From JAFAGX01 sp035623255 (GTDB lineage Bacteria > Acidobacteriota > Terriglobia > Terriglobales > Acidobacteriaceae): DNA of 9,711 bases. The position numbers and the translations under genes were made by a program. Below are positions 1 through 5,584 of the stretch, in pieces (position 1 is the stretch's first letter; each line of letters begins with the position of its first letter). The notes beneath the pieces were generated by a model. The model was given only the letters and a program-made list of their open reading frames with translations, searched no databases and was not told the origin of the DNA. The stretch spans positions 1 to 9,711 of the forward strand of contig DASPTU010000071.1 in assembly GCA_035623255.1 (NCBI GenBank). Direction: 5' to 3'.

Positions 1-110
1 ACATCCCAGCTATGGCTCTTCCACGCCCGCAGTCCGGTTTTATCCTTGTGCGTCGTGAGGTAGAGGAGGGCCAGAGTGATTTCATCCACCTTGTCGTTGT
101 CGATGTCCAT
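1..110 (-). CDS. DUF6429-like small protein, N-terminal part, cut by the window edge
   Basis: On the minus strand an ATG at 110 opens 36 codons that run off the left edge. The visible protein begins MDIDNDKVDEITLALLYLT and later contains RAWKSHSWD. This pattern (acidic start, D-x-V/I-D-E, ALLYLT, then RAWK-x-x-x-W) is what I recall for the DUF6429 family, short proteins of about 75-85 residues of unknown function. The start is supported by a GAGGA Shine-Dalgarno at 115-119, four bases before the ATG, and by the fit of M to the family N-terminus. No function can be assigned. The C-terminal half is outside the window, so I cannot say whether the gene is intact. The plus-strand open frame covering the same bases is a shadow. 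Confidence 0.6.
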   Translation of the reverse strand, partial: MDIDNDKVDEITLALLYLTTHKDKTGLRAWKSHSWD

Positions 111-217
111 GATGTCCTCGTGCGCTGGCAACGCTGTCGAAGCCGATGGCGGATCGGCGGTTGCATCGTCGCAGGGCCTACCGTAGTCCCAATGCTGCAG
201 CAGGGGAGACCGTCGCT

Positions 218-535
218 ATGGGCAAAAAAAGAATCCAGCCCAATTATCGTCCTAGAACGCTTCGACTGCCAGACCTCGATCATTCCAAGTTGGCAGTGCT
301 CAACAGCCTCGGGTCACCGGGTTCGCGCCGCGTTTACGAATATGCTCTCGATGGTTTATTGCGTGGTACTGCTCGGAACCGCGCCTCGCCTTCAGTCCAC
401 GGGATTCAAGGGTACATGCGGTAGCGAGTGCCTGCGATCCGATTGGGCCCGCCAACACCATCAACCACTGCTGTGCGCCGTGTCGCACATGAAGCTGCCG
501 ACGCGGGTCTGCTGAGTCCAGAACTGGCAGCGGGC
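218..535 (+). pseudogene. Relic of a tyrosine recombinase (phage integrase family), N-terminal core-binding part only
   Basis: Three pieces of one protein lie in order but in different frames. The first piece starts at ATG 218, behind an AGGGGAGA ribosome site at 202-209. It reads MGKKRIQPNYRPRT and continues through LDHSKLAVLNSL and SRRVYEYALD to 352. One base is then missing and the frame from 355 gives FIAWYCSEPRLAFS. A later piece from 485 in another frame gives AHEAADAGLLSPELAAG. In XerC/XerD-like recombinases these blocks form the helical SAM-like domain that clamps DNA. The region between 397 and 484 is badly eroded. The whole catalytic domain (R-H-R-Y) is absent, because homology stops at about 535. 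Several frame changes plus 3' loss cannot be explained by one sequencing error, so I call this a dead integrase remnant. Confidence 0.75.
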
Positions 536-537
536 CA

Positions 538-570
538 CAACAGTTGACTTCCGGATTGCTCGTCAACCGC
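538..570 (+). repeat. Imperfect 33-bp direct repeat, copy 1
   Basis: This copy begins CAACAGTTGACTTCCGG and ends CCGC. It matches 27 of 33 bases with 1947-1979 in the same orientation. It lies immediately after the last recognisable codon of the recombinase relic. It may be an end or scar of the element that carried the recombinase, but only two copies are visible, so this is inference. Confidence 0.45.
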
Positions 571-685
571 TAAGAATGGCGAGTTAGCGCTTTTTTGCGC
601 GCCTAGTCTTTCACCAGGTACTCCCGCGTCAGTCATTCATCCCCTGGAGCCGCGCGCTCCCCAGATACCGCCCGACAAAATCAGC

Positions 686-714
686 TTGCATCATATTACA
701 CCTTATGGTGTAAT
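686..714 (+). promoter_or_regulatory. Possible promoter of the ArsR gene (leaderless)
   Basis: A TTGCAT element at 686-691 and a TGTAAT element at 709-714 are 17 bases apart. The second matches the -10 consensus at five of six positions; the first is a weak -35. Transcription would begin close to 721, the GTG itself, which agrees with the absence of a Shine-Dalgarno sequence. The -10 element lies inside the operator palindrome, so a bound repressor would block the promoter. Confidence 0.35.
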
Positions 715-716
715 AT
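693..716. promoter_or_regulatory. Palindromic operator for the ArsR-type repressor
   Basis: The arms ATATTACACC and GGTGTAATAT are perfectly complementary over 10 bp around a TTAT centre. The site ends four bases before the GTG start of the ArsR gene. Size, symmetry and position fit a dimeric winged-helix repressor binding its own promoter. The symmetry is seen directly; repressor binding is inferred. Confidence 0.7.
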
Positions 717-720
717 AGCG

Positions 721-1050
721 GTGGACCAACTGACGGACGTGCTGATAGCCATTTCTCACCCCACTCGGCGAGCAATTATTGGGCAGCTAGCAAGCGGACC
801 TGCGCGATTTCTCGATGTCGCGAAACCGTTCGATACGGCTCTCAATGCAGTGACCAAACACCTGAAGCTGCTCGAGAGAGCCGGACTGATCCAGCGTAGA
901 AAACAGGGCCGCGAGGTCTACATTTCGTTTCGAGGGGAACCCCTTCGGCAGGTAGCAGGATGGGTGCATGAGTACGAACGGTTCTGGAACGAGCGCCTCG
1001 ATCAGTTTCAGGAGTATTTTCGCGACAAAAAGAAGAAGGAGAAAAGGTAA
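721..1050 (+). CDS. ArsR/SmtB-family winged-helix transcriptional repressor
   Basis: A 109-residue protein of normal ArsR length, and a DNA-binding repressor in the cytoplasm. SHPTRRAIIGQLASG (residues 12-26) is the family's first helix block. The helix-turn-helix spans about residues 28-57 (FLDVAKPFDTALNAVTKHLK, then LLERAGLI). The wing is RRKQGREVYISF at 59-70. There is no cysteine in the protein and no metal-box motif, so it belongs with the non-metal ArsR members that typically sit beside SRPBCC/AHSA1 genes. GTG 721 is chosen because it fits the family N-terminus and directly follows the operator. There is no ribosome site, so the message may be leaderless. Its stop TAA overlaps the ATG of the SRPBCC gene, which implies co-transcription. 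A perfect palindrome upstream suggests autoregulation. The C-terminus is a lysine-rich tail (KKKKEKR). Confidence 0.88.
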   Translation: MDQLTDVLIAISHPTRRAIIGQLASGPARFLDVAKPFDTALNAVTKHLKLLERAGLIQRRKQGREVYISFRGEPLRQVAGWVHEYERFWNERLDQFQEYFRDKKKKEKR

Positions 1051-1361
1051 TGGAGAACTCGAAGAAGATCCTTGAATTTAATCTCCAACGGACAATCCCT
1101 GCTCCTCTGACTGAGGTATTCGATGGATGGCTGGATCCGAAGATCCCTGGCAATCCCTGGAATGCAGCCGAGAAGTTCTTGCTAGATCCGAAAGTCGACG
1201 GCCTCTTTTTCTGGGCGCTCAAGGGGACGTCCCATTATGGCCGGTTCACGGTGGTCGAGCGACCGACTCGGATTCAACATACGTGGGTATCGCCGAAGAC
1301 CCTTAGGGAAAGCTTAGACTCCCGCATGGCCTGGTTTCAAGAGGATCAACTTCGTACTTAA
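1050..1361 (+). CDS. SRPBCC/AHSA1-domain protein, C-terminally truncated
   Basis: The ATG overlaps the ArsR stop codon (TAATG), a typical coupled pair. Residues 1-80 fit the first half of the helix-grip AHSA1 (Aha1/CalC-like) fold: LQRTIPAPLTEVFDGWLDP, then GLFFWALKGTSHYGRF and the conserved turn HTWVSPKTL. These small domains bind hydrophobic ligands in a central cavity. Family members run to about 150-160 residues and continue with beta strands (VTV-x-F, then T-x-LTL-x-H) and a C-terminal helix carrying a GW motif. Here, after about residue 88, the sequence changes to unrelated residues (SLDSRMAWFQEDQLRT) and stops at 103. I see none of the missing half in any frame before 1500. The product probably cannot fold, so this is best regarded as a broken gene behind an intact regulator. 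Confidence 0.75.
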   Translation: MENSKKILEFNLQRTIPAPLTEVFDGWLDPKIPGNPWNAAEKFLLDPKVDGLFFWALKGTSHYGRFTVVERPTRIQHTWVSPKTLRESLDSRMAWFQEDQLRT

Positions 1362-1502
1362 GAATTGCCTCGAAGCCGCTGGGTTTTGAAACTGGCGGAA
1401 TAACTGCCATGAAAATGGTGCACGTTCGCACAATAAATCAGGAACTGATAACGCCGTGCTGTTTTATCTAACGCGGTTTGCACCGAAGGGATATGATGCC
1501 TG

Positions 1503-1801
1503 TTGAAAAATCTCGTGATGAAATGCGTTGCACTCGCTCTGGTCTTCGGGGCATCGTTGTGCATCCCGGCATCCCCATGCTCTGACCCAAGATTGCAAGA
1601 AGCGGCTATTAGCGGCAACAGGATTGCTGGAGGTGTGGTGCTGCACAAGAAGCCTCTGAAGTTCGCCTTGTACTCCTCATCTGAAATCGCATGGATCGGG
1701 AAGACTGATAAGAATGGTTGGTTCGCCAGTGCCAAGCTGGCAGCGGGCAACAACTCTTCATCGACAACGTCTGCGTGGCCGACATTCAGATCATGAACTG
1801 A
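1503..1801 (+). pseudogene. Small secreted carboxypeptidase-regulatory-like protein, probably frameshifted
   Basis: TTG 1503 (or ATG 1518, residue 6) opens a 97-residue frame with a clear signal peptide. MKCVALALVFGASLCIPA is a basic residue followed by a hydrophobic core and a cysteine. A short mature part follows: SGNRIAGGVVLHKKPLKFA, then IAWIGKTDKNGWF. A repeat of G-x-V/V-x-x-x-x-K-P, then an S-x-S/G-K-T-D-x-N-G-x-F turn, is typical of the CarboxypepD_reg/prealbumin-like beta sandwich found in many acidobacterial exported proteins. After AGN (about 1750) the frame reads serine- and threonine-rich, atypical residues. From 1745 another frame gives QQLFIDNVCVADIQIMN and a stop at 1799, which looks much more like a real C-terminus. 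I therefore infer a one-base indel near 1740-1750. There is no good ribosome site. Function is unknown. Confidence 0.5.
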
Positions 1802-1946
1802 TCGGTTGCTGTTGGTGATATCCCCTTTCACTCGCGTGCTGCCTTCCCGGATGATTGTTGAAACATCCCATAGCACAAATTGACCCGTCGAAAGTGATTT
1901 GAGAACTGGCAAACAAATAGCGCAAGCCTTGTGACATCGCTGTTAT

Positions 1947-1979
1947 CAACAGTTAACTTCCGGTTGGCCCGTAATCCGC
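1947..1979 (+). repeat. Imperfect 33-bp direct repeat, copy 2
   Basis: This copy begins CAACAGTTAACTTCCGG and ends CCGC. It differs from 538-570 at six positions. The eight bases CAACAGTT recur at once at 1980-1987, giving a partial third unit. It lies in the gene-free stretch between the secreted-protein relic and the end of the convergent VOC gene, where nothing else is recognised. Confidence 0.45.
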
Positions 1980-2019
1980 CAACAGTTCCCGTGGAAAGCA
2001 CCCGATGTGGAGCGCCGAA

Positions 2020-2544
2020 TTATGAAGGTTGCCACAATTCGATGGGATTTCCCTCAGGGTCATGCAGACGAGCGAAGCGCCCAATGTTGGGATAAGATTC
2101 CGGGTCTTTGACCTCAATTCCTGCCGTTCGCAGCTGGGCTACCATTTTGTCGAGGTCATGCACTCGAAAGTTGACCATCCAGACCTTGTTAGGATCCCCG
2201 AAATAGCCACTCTTTTCGGGAAAGGGACTGAAAACCGTCGGGCCGGCCTCTTGCTGCCAAACGGTCCCGCCCTCGCTCGTTGGTGTGAGCGCGATCCCCA
2301 AGTGTTGGTGGTACCAGTTCCCCAACGCAGCGGGATCATGAGCTCGGAAGAACAACCCTCCGATTCCGGCGACTTTTTCCATATCCGTTCCTCCCAATTC
2401 AGGTTTAGTGGCTGTCTTCGCAGGCGGAACACAACTCGCTGGCTGTGCGGAGTTCTGTGCCGCCATCGCTAATTTATTCTGTATGAAGCTGGACCCAAAA
2501 GCATATGACAAGATTTTAAGAAATTGGCGCCTTCGAAAGCTCAT
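2020..2544 (-). CDS. VOC/glyoxalase-family protein with an optional twin-arginine signal
   Basis: From ATG 2544 the frame gives 174 residues. Residues 1-30 form a twin-arginine export signal: RRRQFLK at 4-10, a hydrophobic core to about 23, and an A-x-A-type cleavage region AMAAQ. A 25-residue linker follows. The vicinal-oxygen-chelate domain starts at MEKVAGIGGLFFRAHD (55-70), continues with WYHQHLG (77-83) and FRVHDLDKM (126-134), and ends in HDPEGNPIELWQP (161-173), the family's usual last strand with a metal-ligand glutamate. The ATG at residue 55 (2380-2382) has a strong GGGAGGAA site five bases upstream and would give a 120-residue cytosolic protein, the usual VOC length. The 2544 start also has a GGGAGAGG site. 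The longer frame reaches another ATG at 2577 without a ribosome site. Substrate is unknown; a glyoxalase or lyase role is only one option. Confidence 0.8.
   Translation of the reverse strand: MSFRRRQFLKILSYAFGSSFIQNKLAMAAQNSAQPASCVPPAKTATKPELGGTDMEKVAGIGGLFFRAHDPAALGNWYHQHLGIALTPTSEGGTVWQQEAGPTVFSPFPEKSGYFGDPNKVWMVNFRVHDLDKMVAQLRTAGIEVKDPESYPNIGRFARLHDPEGNPIELWQPS
2388..2395 (-). promoter_or_regulatory. Internal ribosome-binding site that would start the short VOC form
   Basis: GGGAGGAA on the minus strand lies five bases before the in-frame ATG at 2382, exactly where cytosolic VOC proteins begin. It may be the ancestral start, with the export signal added later, or it may allow two products from one gene. 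Confidence 0.55.
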
Positions 2545-2577
2545 TCCATCCTCTCCCGAGACTTTGTGCGATTTCAT

Positions 2578-2875
2578 CTACGATACCTGCGGGGATGGAG
2601 TTCTGAAAGCACGATAGCGGATTCTGGGCGATTGGTCGCTAGCCTTGATCGGAAACGCCTCGGCAGGGGAGTTTGGGGTTGGAAGAAGTCGACCCGAGGC
2701 GTTTTCGATAAGGAAACTAGGAGGAAGCCGCTGGCGTTTGTGGCGGACGCGGTGCGCTATGGGATTTGAATGGCAGTTTGGGATGCAGCCAAGGTATGTG
2801 TAGGCAGCGGAAAAGCGGGTGAGGATGGTGCCTCGTGCTGAAGGGAGATGGCTGAGCGCCCGGGAAAGTTTGTAA
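2578..2875. other. Gene-free stretch between the VOC gene and the DUF4136 remnant
   Basis: No open frame here reads like a protein I recognise. It contains the long inverted repeat at 2648-2709 and presumably the promoter of the minus-strand VOC gene, which I could not identify. The lost N-terminal codons of the DUF4136 gene are not recognisable here in any frame. Confidence 0.4.
2648..2709. repeat. Long inverted repeat, 16-bp arms
   Basis: The arm ATCGGAAACGCCTCGG (2648-2663) pairs with CCGAGGCGTTTTCGAT (2694-2709) at 15 of 16 positions, leaving a 30-base purine-rich loop. The single mismatch would be a G-U pair in plus-strand RNA. No T-run follows, so it is not a standard terminator. It could be a structured RNA, the ends of a miniature element, or a decayed palindrome. 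Confidence 0.55.
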
Positions 2876-2881
2876 GAGAGG

Positions 2882-3265
2882 TCGTGGACCCCTAATCAAA
2901 TCATGGACGCGGAAATCAAGCAGTCTGTTGACGAGCAAATGGCGGCGAAGGGCTTCACCAAGACCGACGGCGACAAGGCTGATCTTTATCTCGGATATCA
3001 GATCGCGGTCGATCAAGAAACGCAATGGAACGGATATGGCATGGGCGGCGGCGTTCGTTGGGGTGGAATGGCTACGGCCACGAGTTCCACCATCAACGTG
3101 GGAACTCTTGTTTTGGATATCTATGACCCGACCAGCAAGCAGCTGGTCTGGACGGGAAATGCGACCAAGACGATTGACCCTAGTTCCAACCAGGAAAAGA
3201 ACCAGAAGAACCTGAACAAGGCCGTGCAGAAGTTGATGAAGGATTTTCCACCCAAACAGAAATAG
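2882..3265 (+). CDS. DUF4136 lipoprotein-like gene, 5'-truncated
   Basis: The usable ATG is at 2903 (120 residues), but homology begins about seven codons earlier at WTPNQIMD, in the same frame after a TAA at 2873. Recognisable family blocks are IKQSVDEQMAAKGF, ADLYLGYQIAV, the glycine-rich stretch GYGMGGGVRWGG, TINVGTLVLDIYD, KQLVWTGNA and a C-terminal NKAVQKLMKDFPP. DUF4136 proteins are exported or lipidated envelope proteins of about 160-200 residues whose first 50 or so residues hold a signal peptide and an FSRYKTYAW-like strand. All of that is missing here, and ATG 2903 has no ribosome site. The remainder probably is not made or exported. The C-terminus looks intact, so the break is at the 5' side near 2880. 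Confidence 0.75.
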   Translation, partial: SWTPNQIMDAEIKQSVDEQMAAKGFTKTDGDKADLYLGYQIAVDQETQWNGYGMGGGVRWGGMATATSSTINVGTLVLDIYDPTSKQLVWTGNATKTIDPSSNQEKNQKNLNKAVQKLMKDFPPKQK

Positions 3266-3448
3266 ATCGGCAGAATTCCGCAGATGTGACCTGGACTTGG
3301 CGTCGGGTGTACCCAGTGAAGATGTCGATCGAGAAACCCTAATCGAGTCTCCTGAATGTGACAAGGCGCCGGGCGGAGCATTGCTCTGAATGTTATTGGA
3401 CAGGCTTCTCGGCTTTTTAGTTGTCTGCGATGATATGGAGAACATACC

Positions 3449-3988
3449 GTGGAAACCTCAAGTCAAACCCTGAAGCAAAAGGCCATTCATGAGCTGAAGG
3501 AATTCCTCGTCATCACGCTTTATCTCTGGGTGGTCTTCGGGCTGTTCCTTGTGTACAAATCCGTGATTCTGAACGAGGAGCACATCGATTACTTGGCCCA
3601 TGGTATCGCGCTCATCAATGCGCTGGTGTTCGCGAAGTTTATACTCATCGCCCGAGCGTTTCACCTGGGCGACCGGGTTAACGATGAGGCACTCATCTAC
3701 CCGACTCTCTTGAAGGCTGCCTTGTTTTCTCTCGTACTGGCTTGTTGCAAAATTCTGGAAGATGCTGCCGTCGGTCTGTATCACGGGAAGTCTTTCTCCC
3801 AGAGTATTGCCGAGCTGGGCGGGGGCACCTGGAAGGGAATCCTTACGCTCACCGCGATCCTGTTCGTGGTGCTCATCCCGCTTTTCGGACTTGGCGAGCT
3901 GCAAAGAGTTCTTGGAGAAGGCAAATTGGGACAGGTCTTTTTCCGCCGGCGCGACGCATCAGCACCCATTGGCCCGCGAACGTTTTGA
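3449..3988 (+). CDS. Four-helix integral membrane protein of unknown function
   Basis: GTG 3449 follows a GGAG site at 3437-3440 with an eight-base gap and gives 179 residues. Four hydrophobic segments are visible at about 19-41 (LVITLYLWVVFGLFLVYKSV), 50-71, 86-104 and 129-148, so it should span the inner membrane four times. A short amphipathic N-terminus with Lys and Glu precedes the first helix, and the C-terminus is a charged tail with FFRRRD. Between helices 3 and 4 a soluble loop (LYHGKSFSQSIAELGGG) may lie in the periplasm. I do not recognise a named family. The next gene starts 34 bases downstream with its own strong ribosome site, so the two are probably one operon. The frame shows no sign of decay and looks like a maintained gene. 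Confidence 0.75.
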   Translation: METSSQTLKQKAIHELKEFLVITLYLWVVFGLFLVYKSVILNEEHIDYLAHGIALINALVFAKFILIARAFHLGDRVNDEALIYPTLLKAALFSLVLACCKILEDAAVGLYHGKSFSQSIAELGGGTWKGILTLTAILFVVLIPLFGLGELQRVLGEGKLGQVFFRRRDASAPIGPRTF

Positions 3989-4022
3989 CTTGTTGAGAAG
4001 AGGAAAGGGAAAGGGGGAATCT

Positions 4023-4982
4023 GTGGCTAAGGACAAGAAGAAGAAAAGAGATAAGAAGAAGGGGATCCGCGGAAGCAGTTCTGAGCCGGAAAGCTCTGCT
4101 TCGGCCGTGATAGCGATGTACGCCGACGGCCAGCCGCTCGACAAGGTAACCTACCTGGAGGCCAAGCTGATCCTTAAGCCTGACCGCTTCACCTCGGTAC
4201 AGAGCTTTAGGGACTTCGGCAAAATCGTCAAACAGACGGCGAAGAAGCTCGGCGTGGGATTCATTGCCGATCCCGATGCCGACCAGCGGCCGGAAATCCG
4301 TGAGATCACTTTCGGCGATACTCCCGATTTCCGCCTTTACAACAACGCGTTCATCCTGCGCCGGCGCATTAGGTACGTGGATGGGTTTCCTGTGGGTGAT
4401 CCGGAAATCGTTTTCAAATACCGGCATCCTGACGAACAGAAGGCCACTCAGGTGGACGTTCGTCCCAAAATCTCCGGCGCGTACCGCATCAAGTTCAAAG
4501 CGGAAGCCCTGCCACTGAAGGACGAAATCGGCGGCTATCGCATCCTTTACTCCCACAACTGCCAATTCGGCTTGAGCCAAGTGCACGATGCTGACAAAGC
4601 CTCGATGGCTACGCTGACACGAATTCTCCCGGCTTTGTCGGCTATCAAGAAGTCCGACGAGGAACGAATCTGCCTGGTGAACGAAGGCATCGTCGAAGAG
4701 GTACTGCTCCCTCTGGGCCAGTTGGACTTTGGTAAAGGACAAGTTGCCAAATGCGATGTCTCCTTGTGGCGTACACGCGGCGAGCATAAGCCTCTTGTGG
4801 GAGAGTTCGCTTTCCAAGTGAAGTTTCCCAGTCGGGAGTCGGTTGCCGAAAAACCAAAAAAGCTAGCTACCCAGTTCTACGTCACCCTGCAGCGGGACGT
4901 TCAGGATTGGTTGGCGCTGGGCGTAACCAAAACGGGCATGGTGTATCGCCTGAAGGGGAACGAGCCCCAGAGTCATGAGTGA
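4023..4982 (+). CDS. CYTH-like (triphosphate tunnel fold) protein with a lysine-rich N-terminus
   Basis: The frame is open from 3762, but GTG 4023 is the sensible start. AGGGGGA at 4012-4018 lies about five bases upstream, and translation before it only shadows the membrane gene. The 319-residue product starts with a basic tail (KKKKRDKKKG, 5-14). Residues 44-56 (YLEAKLILKPDRF), 91-116 (including FGDTPDFRLYNNAFILRRR) and 128-134 (EIVFKYR) resemble the CYTH pattern: a first strand with E-x-K, then a DTPD-x-x-L turn, L-R-x-R, and a lysine strand. CYTH proteins cleave or build triphosphates and polyphosphate. The classic ExExK motif is incomplete here (YLEAK, first Glu missing), so activity is uncertain. 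A later part (KFKAEALP, then VAKCDVSLWR and EFAFQVKF) may complete the barrel. Assignment is by pattern only; a fold search would decide it. Confidence 0.6.
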   Translation: MAKDKKKKRDKKKGIRGSSSEPESSASAVIAMYADGQPLDKVTYLEAKLILKPDRFTSVQSFRDFGKIVKQTAKKLGVGFIADPDADQRPEIREITFGDTPDFRLYNNAFILRRRIRYVDGFPVGDPEIVFKYRHPDEQKATQVDVRPKISGAYRIKFKAEALPLKDEIGGYRILYSHNCQFGLSQVHDADKASMATLTRILPALSAIKKSDEERICLVNEGIVEEVLLPLGQLDFGKGQVAKCDVSLWRTRGEHKPLVGEFAFQVKFPSRESVAEKPKKLATQFYVTLQRDVQDWLALGVTKTGMVYRLKGNEPQSHE

Positions 4983-5107
4983 CACCGCGAAGCCCTGCGG
5001 CTGTTCCCAGAGCCGCCGTATCGATTTGGGAGGTCTTCCTGGAGTTCCTCATCCTCGGCGCCGTAGCGCTTAGGCCGGGCAGCGACTGGCTGATAGAGAT
5101 CATTTAA
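4979..5107 (+). CDS. Possible 42-residue microprotein, GTGA overlap with the CYTH-like gene
   Basis: GTG 4979 overlaps the TGA of the preceding gene by four bases, a common coupling arrangement. The product is MTPRSPAAVPRAAVSIWEVF followed by a hydrophobic LEFLILGAVAL and ending in SDWLIEII, so it could be a single-span or peripheral membrane peptide. There is no clear Shine-Dalgarno sequence; translation would depend on termination-reinitiation. It could also be the remnant of a longer gene. Short length and lack of homology knowledge keep confidence low. Confidence 0.3.
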   Translation: MTPRSPAAVPRAAVSIWEVFLEFLILGAVALRPGSDWLIEII

Positions 5108-5143
5108 TTGGCCCGGTTGGGCGGATGGAGATGGGAGCGGAAA

Positions 5144-5515
5144 TCAGTCTTCGATCACTGCCGCCACATCCTCTGCGTCTTGTACAGCTTTCTCATCCGT
5201 AGGACTCAGCTTCGATGGCTGCACGTCGATCGTTACTTTAACAATCCTGCCGGTGAACTTGTTGTCTCCCTGCTTGTAGTCATTGGATACAGGGGTCTCA
5301 CTATCCATACCAACATCCGTGCCCTCGTCACCCGAAAAAGCGAACGGTTGGGTCTTAGGTACGTGTCCCTCAGCCACTTGCTGCCCATCCACGTAGAGCA
5401 CCGACTTGCCACCTGAGCCCGGCTTGGGAGCATCCGAGATGAACTCATACTTGATCTCGTGTTTGCCTGCGGACAGCAGCATCGGTCCCACGATGTTGGT
5501 CCTTTCCACTCCATA
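5144..5515 (-). pseudogene. C-terminal fragment of an arylsulfatase
   Basis: The minus-strand frame reads LYGVERTNIVG, then LLSAGKHEIKYEF, KSVLYVDGQQVAEGHV, FSGDEGTDVGMDSETPV, and KFTGRIVKVTIDVQP, to a stop at 5144. This is the C-terminal beta-sandwich domain of arylsulfatases (sulfatase family, formylglycine enzymes), where L-x-V-x-G/D-G-x-x-V-A-x-G and D-x-G-x-D-x-x-x-P-V are typical. The catalytic domain, with the C/S-x-P-x-R formylglycine site and metal ligands, is absent. Going upstream, homology stops at about 5515, about 15 bases before the T-run of the pilin terminator. A GTG at 5509 could start a 121-residue peptide, but no ribosome site is obvious and a terminator sits just before it. 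I therefore call it a 5'-deleted pseudogene. The last 25 residues are acidic. Confidence 0.8.
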
Positions 5516-5530
5516 TAGGACGGTCTCGAG

Positions 5531-5565
5531 AAAAAGAAAGGGGCATCGCGTGATTCGGATGCCCC
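5531..5565 (-). terminator. Intrinsic terminator of the pilin gene
   Basis: On the minus strand GGGGCATC (5565-5558), a ten-base loop and GATGCCCC (5547-5540) form a perfect 8-bp stem, followed by TTTCTTTTT (5539-5531). It lies 20 bases after the pilin stop and matches the standard rho-independent form. Confidence 0.9.
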
Positions 5566-5584
5566 ATTCGCCGTACTCTTCCTA

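Noticed and set aside
12..515. 167-residue plus-strand open frame
   Set aside because: It runs antisense to the DUF6429-like gene and then crosses the recombinase relic out of frame; composition is unlike a real protein.
627..664. GC-rich GGAGC/GCTCC hairpin before the ArsR gene
   Set aside because: Short stem without a T-run and no upstream gene needing a terminator; likely chance.
1358..1912. 184-residue minus-strand frame
   Set aside because: It is antisense to the secreted-protein relic with its signal peptide; no family features.
1941..1950. TTATCAACA-like sequence resembling a DnaA box
   Set aside because: A single near-match with no cluster, no AT-rich region and no replication genes nearby.
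2717..3445. 242-residue minus-strand open frame
   Set aside because: Ser/Pro/His/Arg-rich and low-complexity, antisense to the clear DUF4136 homology; a shadow.
3873..4817. 314-residue minus-strand open frame
   Set aside because: It lies wholly opposite the CYTH-like and membrane genes, has no recognisable motif or ribosome site, and the plus-strand genes explain the codon pattern.
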